Assembly (NCBI GenBank): GCA_964596165.1
Contig: CAZQTW010000009.1
Location: 1 to 64,000, forward strand
Source of the DNA: CAYUQT01 sp964596165
GTDB taxonomy: Bacteria; Planctomycetota; Phycisphaerae; UBA1845; JAFGLZ01
Direction: 5' to 3'
Length of the DNA: 64,000 nt
The position numbers and the translations under genes are program-made. Shown here piece after piece: positions 42,771 to 51,890 of this stretch; position 1 is the first letter of the stretch; every line of letters starts with the position of its first letter. A model generated the notes under the pieces. That model was given only the letters and a program-made list of their open reading frames with translations, was not told where the DNA came from and made no database searches.

Positions 42771-43565
42771 CTATCGCAGCAACCGATCGAGGTACGCTTT
42801 GGCGGCGGCGAGGTCGCCCACGGGATCGGCCGAGTCCGTGCGACGAAGAATCTGCGGGCCGGCATAGTGACCTTCCTCGAGAGCGGCCAGGTACGCCAGG
42901 ACGTCAACCTGGCCGCTTCCCATACGGACCTCGCGCCCGGCGGCGGCCTTCGAGCCGGCCACCGCATCTCGCAGGTGCGAGGCGGCGATCTGCCCGGCCA
43001 GTTCGCCCACGCCGGCGATGGGATCGTATCCGTGAATGAGCAGACTGCCCGGATCGTAACAAACGCGGAGCGTCGGACAGTTCAGACCGGCCAGGAGTGC
43101 TCGAAGCGCGGCGGGCGAATCGTCCGACGTCCGGATCGCCAGCGCCGTGCCCGTCTTGTCCGCGAACTCGCCCAAGTGGTCGAGGGCCTCGGCAACGAGT
43201 TGGTAACGACGATCCTTCGGGTCGTCGGGAAGCGAACCAACGTAGGCCGTCACGACCGGGACACGCAGTCGGGCGGCCAGTTCGAGGATCCGGCGAGCCT
43301 TGTCGATCCGCGCATCGGCGGTCGCCGGATTGGTGAATCCCCCCGCGCCGGCGGGCCCGCCGAGAACGGCCAGTTCGAGCCCCAGCGAATCGACCAGCTT
43401 CCTCAGATGACGCATGCCGCTCTGGGACAGGTTGGTCGGGTCGACCTCGCCCTTGGAGGCGTCGAGTTCGACGGCACCGTAGCCCATTCGGACGGCCTGC
43501 TGAAGCCCTTCCTTCGGACCCAGTCCCAGATCGTCGACGGCGATGCCAAGGCGAAACGCGTTCAT
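42771..43565 (-). CDS. Sugar-phosphate isomerase/epimerase-like TIM barrel
   Basis: The 264-residue protein begins MNAFRLGIAVDDLGLGPKEG and carries AVELDASKGEVD, LAIRTSDDSPAALRALLAGL and RVCYDPGSLLIHGYDP. These match the AP-endonuclease-2-like (xylose-isomerase-like) TIM barrel, with Asp/His/Glu positions for a divalent metal. The likely reaction is isomerisation of a sugar or inositol derivative. A signal peptide is absent, so it is cytoplasmic. A second member of this fold occurs at 57596-58537. Confidence 0.8.
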   Translation of the reverse strand: MNAFRLGIAVDDLGLGPKEGLQQAVRMGYGAVELDASKGEVDPTNLSQSGMRHLRKLVDSLGLELAVLGGPAGAGGFTNPATADARIDKARRILELAARLRVPVVTAYVGSLPDDPKDRRYQLVAEALDHLGEFADKTGTALAIRTSDDSPAALRALLAGLNCPTLRVCYDPGSLLIHGYDPIAGVGELAGQIAASHLRDAVAGSKAAAGREVRMGSGQVDVLAYLAALEEGHYAGPQILRRTDSADPVGDLAAAKAYLDRLLR

Positions 43566-43627
43566 GTGACGGAGTGTACCAAGAGGCAGTGCACGTTGCC
43601 TAGCGCTTCGATCGCGCCGCGTTGTAG

Positions 43628-43855
43628 CGGCTGCCGCCCGCGTTCGAGGCGCTCTATCTGCGCTACCGTGACTGGAGGCTCCGGCTCGCGCAGCGATTCA
43701 TGCGAGATCCTCAGGATGCCCTCGACGTGCTGCAGAAGACCTTCCTCTACCTTCTCAAGAAGTTCCGCGGATTCAGGCCGAAGGCACGGCCGACCACGTT
43801 CCTGTATCCCGCCGTCAAGCACCTGGCGCGGAACCGACGCCGGATGCAGCACGGG
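43628..43855 (+). pseudogene. Remnant of an ECF sigma factor (region 2)
   Basis: In one frame, immediately after an in-frame TAG (43625-43627), the DNA encodes PPAFEALYLRYRDWRLRLAQ, then RFMRDPQDALDVLQKTFLYL and RPTTFLYPAVKHLARNRRR, the helices of sigma region 2. Region 4 is absent: the frame ends in an unrelated tail at about 43921. Both ends are missing, so it is most likely a deletion remnant. Confidence 0.6.
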
Positions 43856-43938
43856 TTGACGACCACGGCGTCGGCGCGGCGATGCCTATGCCCGACGGCG
43901 TCCGCCACGACACGACCGTGACCGAGTGATCCGATCGC

Positions 43939-45639
43939 CTAGGGGATCGGGATTCCCCCTTCGAAGGCGGAGAACTCCGTGGCATAGGCGCCGCTATACG
44001 TCGCCCCCCACAGCACATCGACGTCCGCGGTCGTATCGAGCGCCGCCGGACGGTCGATCGTCGTGATGATATGCGTGTCGGACGTGCCCGAGTTGGACGG
44101 GCACATGGTTTTGATGTTGATCGCGGCCATCTTGTCGCCGGACCAGCCGCTGACGTACGCGCGACTCGCCAAGGCGTTTAGCCGGACGACACCCGGTACG
44201 AAACTCATCCGCCGCGTGGCCGTGACCAGGCGAGTCGCGACGTCAATCACGACGACGGCGCCCGTCTGGCCGTCCTGGCCGGAACACGTCACCACGGCCT
44301 TCGTGTTGTCCGGCGAGATCCGGACGCTCCGAGGTCGCGGCGGAACCGTGATGATCGCCTCGATCTTGGCCATACCGATGTTGTAGACGGTTACCGTGCC
44401 GGTCGTCTCCACCGGTCGATTGAGAATCGACTGCTGGGCGTACTGGTAGGTGTATCGCTGGTTCGGATCGGCCGCATCGCCCAACACCAGGGTGGTGTCC
44501 CAGTTCGGGTCCGTGTTGGAGCTCGCCGGCCAATTCGTGTACCCCTTCTCGACCCACTGCTGCGGCGTCAGCGGGCAGTTGGTATCGGCCGGGTCGGTGC
44601 AGGTCGCGCTGGTGTTGTAACCGTTCAATACCTCGATCAGGTCGTTCGCATCGGCCCATGCCGTCTGCCCCGGACCTTGCTCGGGTGCGGCCCAGCGATA
44701 GGGGAGCTTTCCGTCGGGATCGCGATACAACGCCAGCCACGAGTCGGCCAACAGAATCGCGTCGTTCACCGCATTCGGATCCGCCGCCGGCACCCCCCGC
44801 AACTGATTGAGCTTCGCCGCGATCAGCGTTTTCGCGAGCGTCAGAGCGGTCGGATCGTTTGCGCCGGTTCCGTAATTGCAGATCCAGAGGTACTTCGCGT
44901 CCTTGCTGACATCGATCCCGCGCGGCTCGTCGATGGACCGATCGTTCGGGTCGTTGGGGTCGGTCAGGATGAGTCGGACTTGTCGGCTGCCACCCGTGAC
45001 GTCAAAAACCAGATAGACCGCCCCGAAGAATCGCGCCGTTACCGCGACGGCCGCCCCGGAGGTACCGCCGGTTGGGATGATCGCCGCCTCGCTAGGACCG
45101 TAGATGCGGGTCGTCGTGCCCGTGGTGTCCGCGCTGACGTCTCTGATCGTGGCCTTCGACAGATCGCGACCATAATAGTTCGGGTCGGTCGGATCGTCGG
45201 AGCCGCGCGGGATCGATAGGTACTGCAGCGGCACGGTCCCGGCGCTCGCGGCCCGCCCCTCATTGCACACCAACAGGTCGTTGCGACTCAGCCACGTAAG
45301 CCCGTACGGGTTCGTGCCAACGGCGATCCGCTGCACGTTGTTTGAGTCGGTCAGCCCGGTCCAGAAGGCGGACACGAAACCGTTCGGGTCCGTACTCGGA
45401 TCGTTCGTGTCGGCCCAGGAAGCCACGGCCACGTAGTTGCCGTCAGGGGCAACCGCCACCGTGACGGGATTGCCCGCCAAGTCCATGACCGGCGCGCCGG
45501 CGATCGGCTTGAGGAACCCCCCGTTGATCGGGCGGCTTTCCAAGAGCGCATACCAACATGTGAACGCGTCACAACCTGTCAACGGCGGCATGATGGCCAC
45601 GGCGGCCATTCCCATACAGAGCCATCGCGAAGGTCTCAT
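43939..45639 (-). CDS. Lipoprotein-like beta-propeller protein of unknown function
   Basis: The ATG at 45639 has AAGGAG upstream. The 566-residue product begins MRPSRWLCMGMAAVAIMPPL followed by TGC, a lipobox-like site for lipid attachment. The rest has propeller/YncE-like repeats (GNPVTVAVAPDGNYVAVASW, RSVRISPDNTKAVVTCSGQD, VVVIDVATRLVTATRRMSFV) and many Asp-Pro-Asn runs (DPNDPNDR, DPTDPNYYG). Such runs are common in planctomycete surface proteins and may bind calcium. It is the last gene of a reverse-strand group with the S55 peptidase, a propeller gene and rpmH. Confidence 0.65.
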   Translation of the reverse strand: MRPSRWLCMGMAAVAIMPPLTGCDAFTCWYALLESRPINGGFLKPIAGAPVMDLAGNPVTVAVAPDGNYVAVASWADTNDPSTDPNGFVSAFWTGLTDSNNVQRIAVGTNPYGLTWLSRNDLLVCNEGRAASAGTVPLQYLSIPRGSDDPTDPNYYGRDLSKATIRDVSADTTGTTTRIYGPSEAAIIPTGGTSGAAVAVTARFFGAVYLVFDVTGGSRQVRLILTDPNDPNDRSIDEPRGIDVSKDAKYLWICNYGTGANDPTALTLAKTLIAAKLNQLRGVPAADPNAVNDAILLADSWLALYRDPDGKLPYRWAAPEQGPGQTAWADANDLIEVLNGYNTSATCTDPADTNCPLTPQQWVEKGYTNWPASSNTDPNWDTTLVLGDAADPNQRYTYQYAQQSILNRPVETTGTVTVYNIGMAKIEAIITVPPRPRSVRISPDNTKAVVTCSGQDGQTGAVVVIDVATRLVTATRRMSFVPGVVRLNALASRAYVSGWSGDKMAAINIKTMCPSNSGTSDTHIITTIDRPAALDTTADVDVLWGATYSGAYATEFSAFEGGIPIP

Positions 45640-45742
45640 AATCACTCCTTTGCCTTGGCTGAGCGGTTTCCCCTTCCGCGCTTTGGCCACGCTATTGCGG
45701 CACATCGAACCTGTCAAGCCGCGATGGGAACGCCGCGTCCGG

Positions 45743-45895
45743 CTAGCTGCTGGGTCCCGTCATCTTGCTGCGGCCTTTGGTGCGACGCAGCCGCTGTCGG
45801 CTGAGGACCTTCCTGCCCCCGGCCGTTTTCATACGAGAGCGGAACCCATGGCGGCGCTTCTTCTTAATCTTGCTGATCTTGTGTGGATAATGCAT
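45743..45895 (-). CDS. rpmH: 50S ribosomal protein bL34
   Basis: A 50-residue frame reads MHYPHKISKIKKKRRHGF, then RSRMKTAGGRKVLSRQRL and RRTKGRSKMTGPSS. The KxxRRHGFRxRMxTxxGRxVLxxRRxxGR pattern is diagnostic of bL34. A GAGGAACG ribosome site precedes the ATG at 45895. It lies 20 bases after the propeller gene on the same strand, not next to rnpA or dnaA as in many bacteria. The N-terminal HYPHKISKIKKK replaces the common MKRTFQPS opening. Confidence 0.93.
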   Translation of the reverse strand: MHYPHKISKIKKKRRHGFRSRMKTAGGRKVLSRQRLRRTKGRSKMTGPSS

Positions 45896-45915
45896 CGTTC
45901 CTCATTCCTTTCGAT

Positions 45916-48384
45916 CTAGTCGTCCACGCTCACGCTGACGCTGGCGTAGCCCCTGTTCTCTTGTTCGTCCCGGGCGCGAATCGTGATGACGTGCTCGCCC
46001 GCCTTGAGGTCGTCCACCTCGAAGCTGATCGTCTCGATCAGCGAATCAAACAGATCGTCCTCGGCCAAGACGGTCACCCACTCCTCCTGGCTGTCCACGG
46101 CGTAGTGCGCCGCCGATATCACCGACTGCTTGTCCGTCAGCACGGCATGGATGCGGAACATGCCCTTGCCGAGCTTCGTCACCGTGATCGGAGCGACGAC
46201 CGGCGGCGTGTTGTCCACGATCACGATGTCGCTGATCCGATCCGTGGCCAGCGCACTGGACGGCGGATTGCTCGGAAGATCCTTGGCCACCACGCGGATC
46301 TCATAGGACCCGTCGCCCACCTTGCTGGTATCCCACTTGAAGTCCGTCGTTTTGTTGTCTTCCTTCAGAAGGATCCACCGCTGCGAACCGATCAGTCGGA
46401 AGTAGAGGTCGAAAAGCAACTGATCGCCGTTGGGGTCCTGCGCCTTCCACTTGATGATCCGGGTCGTGGGCAGGGTGCCGGGCGGAAGCGGCCGGGGACC
46501 TTCACCCTCGCCCTCGCCGCCGGGCGGCGGGCCGCCCATCCCCGCGGCCATCGCCTTCTGCGACCGCAACGGTCCCGTGATGTCGAGCGACAACACCTTC
46601 GGCGGCAGATTGTTCGCCTGTCGCGCCAGCTTGACCGAGCGGATGGAAGGCGTCTGCTTCGGGTCCTTTGTCGTCAAGGTAAGCCGGTACTGCAGAAAGC
46701 GGGCCGATGTGGAGGGAATCTGCGAGCCCTGGCGAGCATCGGGTGTGTTCGACCAGGCCTCCCAGGTGCCTTCCTCCGGATCGGCCACGTTGCCCGAACG
46801 GGTCGCCACCGTGACGGTGGCGTCCTTGGGCAGTTCGCCCTCCCATTGCACGCGTCCCCACCGCGATATCTGCTTGGCGTCGAGGACCTGCGAGGTGAAC
46901 GTGCCCTGGGCCGCATACCCTTCCGACAAACGAACCACGCGTCCTCGATTGGAGGTCCCCAGGAGAATCTTCCCGTCGTTGCCGCGCACGAGCGCCGTCA
47001 CCTGCGAATCCTTCACCTTGACCAATGCGATCTGCTCTTCGCGGTCCGGGCGGACTTCAAACACGCGCCCCTCATTTCCCGTGCCCAGGTACAGCGTTCC
47101 TTCGGCCTCGATCATGCACAAGATCATGACCGGCTCGCGAAAGACCTCGGTCACCATGCCGTCCGGCGCGATCCGGTAGACGGCGTTGCCCGCGCCCTTG
47201 CCTTCCGCGGGCGCACCGGGCAGGGGGGGCGCCGAGAGAACGGGATGCCCGACGCTGCGAGTCATCGGGGGGGGGCCGGCCTTGCTCGGCTTGGTCGACG
47301 TCGGATGAGTCGTGGCGCTGGGCAATCCCGCGGGTTTGGGCTTAGCGGTCTTTCCGGGTCGGGCTGCCGCCGGCGACGCCGTGGCCGCATAGACGTTTCC
47401 GGCCGAATCGACCGCCAACGCCGAAACCTCCGCTTCACCGGTGTCATACAGGACATACGGACTGTCGAGACGTCGAACGCCGGGTCCCTCCGACTTACGG
47501 GTTGTCGGATCGTCGCGGAGCGGATCGATGCGGTAGATCAATCCCCGCTTGTCGCTCCCGCAATACAGATAACCCGCCCGATCGATTGCGAGCGACAGCA
47601 GATTCGTTTCCTTGGAATCGAACAAGACCCGGCAACTCGTTCCGTCGGGATCGATTTGGAGCAGAAGACCGGCTGGGCCCGTGGCGGCGTAGACCGTTCC
47701 GGCGGGCCCGTGCACCATCGCCCAAACATAGTTGATGCCTGTCGATTCGGCGGCGGCGGTCGTCGTGGTGGTCGTGGCGGTCGTGAGCGAGGCGGATGTC
47801 GTTGTGGTGGTGGCCGTCGTCGTAATCGTCGTCGGGTTCGGTATGGCTTCCTGTTTCTCTGCGGAGGCCGATTCGGTGGTCTTCTCGGAACCCTTCTGGG
47901 TGGTCGGACGGACGGGAATCGTCTTGACGGGATCGAACCACGGCGTCGCCACCCCGGCCTTATCCACCCGGTAAATCCGTCCGACGCTGCCTCCGGCACC
48001 GACGAGCAGTGAGCCATCCGCCGCGATCAGCAGCGAGAACAAATTGGACTCCCCTTCGATCTTGCACAGCCGATCGGCCTTGTCCCCGACGATCCGGTAC
48101 ACCATCCCGCTCGGACCGGTCGCGGCGTAGACCGTACCGTCCGGCGCCTGCACGAGTGCGTTGATGAAGTCGACGTCGTCATTCGGACCGAGAATCTCAG
48201 TCTCGGCGCGACCCAGCGTGACGCGACCGAGCGACGAAATGACCGTGCCTTCGCACCTGCCCTTCTCAAATTCGTCGGGCTGATGCTCGTGCCAGGTCTC
48301 CGTGGTCACCGCCCACAGCGGCACCGCCGCAAACGCGAACACCAACGAGATGGCTATCCCATGTCGCAATGCTCGGATGCTCAT
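45916..48384 (-). CDS. Exported multi-blade propeller protein with Thr-rich linker
   Basis: The start at 48384 gives 822 residues with a signal peptide (LRHGIAISLVFAFAAVPLWA). Repeats such as APDGTVYAATGPSGMVYRI, GPAGTVYAATGPAGLLLQID and GNDGKILLGTSNRGRVVRL indicate beta-propeller blades. A run of Thr/Ala/Ser at about residues 190-230 and a Pro/Lys/Ser-rich segment near 350-390 separate them. The C-terminus has Ig/fibronectin-like strands (WKAQDPNGDQLLFDLYFRLI, AGEHVITIRARDEQENRGYA). It shares a strand and close spacing with the S55 peptidase (118-base gap) and rpmH. The function is unknown. Confidence 0.7.
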   Translation of the reverse strand: MSIRALRHGIAISLVFAFAAVPLWAVTTETWHEHQPDEFEKGRCEGTVISSLGRVTLGRAETEILGPNDDVDFINALVQAPDGTVYAATGPSGMVYRIVGDKADRLCKIEGESNLFSLLIAADGSLLVGAGGSVGRIYRVDKAGVATPWFDPVKTIPVRPTTQKGSEKTTESASAEKQEAIPNPTTITTTATTTTTSASLTTATTTTTTAAAESTGINYVWAMVHGPAGTVYAATGPAGLLLQIDPDGTSCRVLFDSKETNLLSLAIDRAGYLYCGSDKRGLIYRIDPLRDDPTTRKSEGPGVRRLDSPYVLYDTGEAEVSALAVDSAGNVYAATASPAAARPGKTAKPKPAGLPSATTHPTSTKPSKAGPPPMTRSVGHPVLSAPPLPGAPAEGKGAGNAVYRIAPDGMVTEVFREPVMILCMIEAEGTLYLGTGNEGRVFEVRPDREEQIALVKVKDSQVTALVRGNDGKILLGTSNRGRVVRLSEGYAAQGTFTSQVLDAKQISRWGRVQWEGELPKDATVTVATRSGNVADPEEGTWEAWSNTPDARQGSQIPSTSARFLQYRLTLTTKDPKQTPSIRSVKLARQANNLPPKVLSLDITGPLRSQKAMAAGMGGPPPGGEGEGEGPRPLPPGTLPTTRIIKWKAQDPNGDQLLFDLYFRLIGSQRWILLKEDNKTTDFKWDTSKVGDGSYEIRVVAKDLPSNPPSSALATDRISDIVIVDNTPPVVAPITVTKLGKGMFRIHAVLTDKQSVISAAHYAVDSQEEWVTVLAEDDLFDSLIETISFEVDDLKAGEHVITIRARDEQENRGYASVSVSVDD

Positions 48385-48501
48385 GACATTCGTGTCCTTC
48401 AAATCCACCGATAACCACCTCGACACACCGGCCAACCCCATCCTCTCCACGCCATGCCCTTCGGCGACGACGTGTCACGCCGAACCCAGGCCGCAGTCGA
48501 G

Positions 48502-50394
48502 CTACTGGTTGGCCCGCCGGCTGACCTGGATCGTAAACCGCTGCTCGCCCATCGCGACGAACGGGACCGGGTGCTGAACCACGATCGGCTCGGCATAGGC
48601 CTGAACGGCCCTCAGCTTGGCCTCGTCGATGATCTGCCGACGGAAGCCCGGCAACTCGGGCAACTCGGTCTTGCCGATGGCGATCCCCCCGCGACGGACC
48701 TCAAGCCTCATGTAGACGCGGTCGCTTCGAATCGTGGCCACCCGCGTCGAGGCCGCCAGGATGTCCGCCAACGACTCGATCCGAAACAGATGCGGCTTCT
48801 CCGTCCGGATTCCGTTCAACTGCGTCTGCCACGAACCTACGGTCAACGGGTACGCCCCGTCTTGCAGGTCGCTCGGCAGCGTCAGGGCGTAGTGGCGGAC
48901 GAAGGGCTCTGCCCGATACGGTCGCCAGCGAATGGCCACGTCCACTTCCTCGCCCGGTTTGTAGTGCTCGCGGGCGATCTCCGCCCGTTCCAAGGTCACC
49001 AGGCTGGCCTTCGGCGCGACCGTCACCCCCACGTCCACCGAATCCACCGTGGCACGACCGAACGGATTGTCCATCAACAGGCTCATCGGTTCGGCCAGGT
49101 CGCTCTGAATCTCAGACAACCCTCGCATGCTGGAGACGTTCTCCACGCTGAATCGGCCGAGCTGCCGGTATCCCACCGACATCGTGTAGGTGACGGTATG
49201 TTCCTGGGGTAGATCGCGGTGAGCGAAAACGCTCGCCATCAGCCCCGCAGTGATGATCCACGGCGTCATCATGCGGTGATGCATCGCTTGATAGCGGTAC
49301 GTGCGGACCCGGTCCGGCTCACGGACCGAGACGGTCATCGGAATCATGCGGGCCGGCTTCCCGCTGATGCCCCACACCCCCGTCTCCTCATCGTGCACGA
49401 GGGTGCCGACGAGCTTGCCCATCGCCCCCAGCTTGAAGCTCCTCGGCATCAGCGTAATGGCCGTGTGAATCCAACCGGTGGCCATCGGCAATTCAATGGG
49501 TCCTTCGGCCATCATCGAGTGACCGAAGCCGATCACACGATTGCCGATGACCTCGGTGACGGTACCCACGGCCGCCATGTCGACGTCGCCGATCAAGAAC
49601 GGAACCACCAGGCTGCCGCCCGGAGTGAATGTCTCCGGCGCCTCGCCCCCCCCCACCGCCCCGCCGCCCTGCACGGGCCAAAACGTCGTCCCGTCCAGCC
49701 TTTCCCGAAGATAGTCCATGACGGCCGGGTGCGTCTTGCCGACGACCAATGGGGTCGACAGGGGCTGGAGGCCGTCCGCCGCCTCGGCCTTTCGCCGTAA
49801 GCGCACCGTCGCACAACCGACCGGGGCATGGAGGCCGACCATGGCGTAACGGCTCTGGGCCTCCGGATTCAGCGACGAGGCGGGCTCCTGTCCCGGCAAC
49901 GCGGCGGACGAACCGCCGCCCTCCGACGGCGCCACCGCGCCGGTCTGCCCCTCCAACCCGCTGAGGGTCAGCATGTGTTCGATGGGCTGGACCCCGCCGA
50001 TCGGATCCTTGTTCCAGAGCCATCCGAAGGCGATCGCCCCGATCAGCTTCAGCTTGCCGCCGTCGGCCGGATCTTCGAGATAAACCGGCGAACCGCTCAT
50101 GCCGGCGATAATGCCGCTGTGCTCGAGCCCGGCGCCGCTGCACCGTACCAGAATCGCGTGTTGCTTGGGCCCCCAATTGCGAAGCACCTCGACGACGGAG
50201 ACCTTGAACTCCGTGAGTTCGGTCCCGTGAAGAACGGTGCGTCCGATGCCCGTCATCCCCCGCTTGACCTCATCAACACCCATATAGCGAGATCGGTCAA
50301 GCCGGAAACGCGGAGCCTGCTCCGTGTCGCCCGCCAGAATCGATGCGGCGACATGAAGCCAGCCAACCAGCGCGGCCAGAATGACCCTAGGCAT
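48502..50394 (-). CDS. SpoIVB-type S55 peptidase domain protein, Ser motif before His motif
   Basis: The start at 50394 has GGGAG on the reverse strand, 9 bases before. The 630-residue protein has a signal peptide. It then shows GMTGIGRTVLHGTELTEFKV and SGIIAGMSGSPVYLEDPA, with Ser102 as the probable nucleophile, plus LIGAIAFGWLWNKDPIGGVQ. All match the C-terminal part of the SpoIVB S55 domain. The His motif (GNRVIGFGHSMMAEG, His292) comes afterwards, whereas in SpoIVB the catalytic His precedes the Ser. It may be a serine protease acting outside the cytoplasm; the remaining 300 residues are beta-rich with no recognised fold. It is the first gene of a reverse-strand group. Confidence 0.75.
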   Translation of the reverse strand: MPRVILAALVGWLHVAASILAGDTEQAPRFRLDRSRYMGVDEVKRGMTGIGRTVLHGTELTEFKVSVVEVLRNWGPKQHAILVRCSGAGLEHSGIIAGMSGSPVYLEDPADGGKLKLIGAIAFGWLWNKDPIGGVQPIEHMLTLSGLEGQTGAVAPSEGGGSSAALPGQEPASSLNPEAQSRYAMVGLHAPVGCATVRLRRKAEAADGLQPLSTPLVVGKTHPAVMDYLRERLDGTTFWPVQGGGAVGGGEAPETFTPGGSLVVPFLIGDVDMAAVGTVTEVIGNRVIGFGHSMMAEGPIELPMATGWIHTAITLMPRSFKLGAMGKLVGTLVHDEETGVWGISGKPARMIPMTVSVREPDRVRTYRYQAMHHRMMTPWIITAGLMASVFAHRDLPQEHTVTYTMSVGYRQLGRFSVENVSSMRGLSEIQSDLAEPMSLLMDNPFGRATVDSVDVGVTVAPKASLVTLERAEIAREHYKPGEEVDVAIRWRPYRAEPFVRHYALTLPSDLQDGAYPLTVGSWQTQLNGIRTEKPHLFRIESLADILAASTRVATIRSDRVYMRLEVRRGGIAIGKTELPELPGFRRQIIDEAKLRAVQAYAEPIVVQHPVPFVAMGEQRFTIQVSRRANQ

Positions 50395-50578
50395 CGGATG
50401 ATCTCCCATCAACCGAAAGTCCGGATGTTAGCGGGAATTACGAGCGTCTTCAAGCCATCGCGCGCCGACAGTACTCGGGTTGTGCGTCCCATGATGACCG
50501 ATCGCACGGACGTCGGCGGGCCGACGCCGGTTTGCCTGAAAGGGCGGGCCTTCCGTATTCCTCGGAGTCACTAGACGC

Positions 50579-50608
50579 TTGGGGCCTCGCGCGCAAATGG
50601 GCTACAAT
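50579..50608 (+). promoter_or_regulatory. Candidate promoter of rtcB
   Basis: TTGGGG (50579-50584), 18 bases, TACAAT (50603-50608). The -10 is good, the -35 weak. AAAGGAG follows at 50618-50624, four bases before the ATG. Confidence 0.35.
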
Positions 50609-50628
50609 CACCGAACGAAAGGAGCCCC

Positions 50629-51825
50629 ATGCAGATCATCCACGACAAGACAAGGCAGCGGGTGCCCATCAAATGCTGGGCCGACGATGCCGACGCCGAC
50701 ACGATGAAGCAGGCGGTCAACGTGGCCAGTCTCCCGTGTACCGTCGGGCACGTCGCCCTCATGCCGGATGCTCACGTCGGATTCGGCATGCCGATCGGCG
50801 GCGTGGTGGCCGTCAAGGACGCCATCATCCCCTACGCCGTGGGCATGGACATCGGTTGTGGCATGTCCGCGTGGCGAACCGGCATCCCGTTGGGCCGAAT
50901 TACGGATCACCTGGACACCCTCGTCGCATACATCACCAAGCGGATCCCGCAGGGCTTCGAACACCGAACGCCGCGAGAGGGCCGGCAACTGGCCGAACAA
51001 CACGCGCCCGAGATGTTCGACCTGCTGAAGGGTTCCGATCCCAAGGATGCCTATCTGTCGGGACACAGCACCATCATCGAACAACTCGGCACGCTGGGCG
51101 GCGGCAACCATTTCATCGAGGTGCAGGCGGATACCGACGACGTCGTGTGGATCATGTTGCATTCCGGCTCGCGCAACGTGGGCAAGACAATCTGCGATCA
51201 TTTCTTTCGCGTGGCGAAAGACTATGCCAAGCGACACGGCCTGGAGGTCTCCGACCCGGCGCTGTCGTACCTGCCCACCGACAGCGCCGAGGGACGGGCG
51301 TACGTCGAACACATGCGGTTCGCCCAGGACTTCGCCCGGCTGAACCGCCATGTCATGATGAGCATGATTCAGCGGGCGATCGAACAAATGCCGATCGGCC
51401 GGTACGTCGAAAACACGCAGGATGTCGTCAATATCCATCACAACTACGCGGTTCAGGAGGAGCACTTCGGCCACACGTTGTGGGTCCATCGCAAGGGGGC
51501 GACGTCGGCCCGACGCGGTCAGCTCGGGATCATTCCCGGTTCGATGGGAACGCGAAGCTACATCGTGCGGGGACTGGGCAATCCCGAATCGCTCGCTTCG
51601 TGCAGCCACGGCGCGGGTCGCGTCATGGGGCGAAACGAGGCCCGAAAGGTCATCTCGCTCGATCGGTTCAAGCAGACGATGAAGGGCATCCGATTTCGAC
51701 CCTCGCCCCGGTATCTTGACGAAGCCCCCGATGCGTACAAGGATATCGACCGCGTGATGGCCAATCAGAGCGATCTGGTGGAGATCGTCACGAAGCTGCG
51801 GCCGATTGCCGTGGTGAAGGGCTGA
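50629..51825 (+). CDS. rtcB: RNA 3'-phosphate ligase RtcB
   Basis: The 398-residue protein shows the family blocks MPDAHVGFGMPIGGVV, YAVGMDIGCGMSAWR (Cys metal ligand), TLGGGNHFIEVQ, NIHHNY and SCSHGAGRVMGRNEA. The last holds the His (327) that accepts GMP. RtcB joins RNA ends carrying 2',3'-cyclic phosphate or 3'-phosphate to 5'-OH using GTP and Mn, in RNA repair. It has no adjacent archease or RtcA gene. A ribosome site AAAGGAG is present. Confidence 0.95.
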   Translation: MQIIHDKTRQRVPIKCWADDADADTMKQAVNVASLPCTVGHVALMPDAHVGFGMPIGGVVAVKDAIIPYAVGMDIGCGMSAWRTGIPLGRITDHLDTLVAYITKRIPQGFEHRTPREGRQLAEQHAPEMFDLLKGSDPKDAYLSGHSTIIEQLGTLGGGNHFIEVQADTDDVVWIMLHSGSRNVGKTICDHFFRVAKDYAKRHGLEVSDPALSYLPTDSAEGRAYVEHMRFAQDFARLNRHVMMSMIQRAIEQMPIGRYVENTQDVVNIHHNYAVQEEHFGHTLWVHRKGATSARRGQLGIIPGSMGTRSYIVRGLGNPESLASCSHGAGRVMGRNEARKVISLDRFKQTMKGIRFRPSPRYLDEAPDAYKDIDRVMANQSDLVEIVTKLRPIAVVKG

Positions 51826-51890
51826 ACGCCGCCGCGCCATTCCGCGGTTGCCCCGGCGTGTCTCACGCATTCAAGCTGGAATCAGACGGC

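Noticed and set aside
42241..42867. Forward 208-residue frame in the cupin-isomerase gap
   Set aside because: No ribosome site and no protein-like pattern; it overlaps the end of the isomerase gene on the other strand.
45883..48012. 709-residue forward frame opposite the propeller gene
   Set aside because: It is rich in Arg/His/Asp/Gly from reversed codons and shows no domain; the reverse-strand protein has a signal peptide and repeats.
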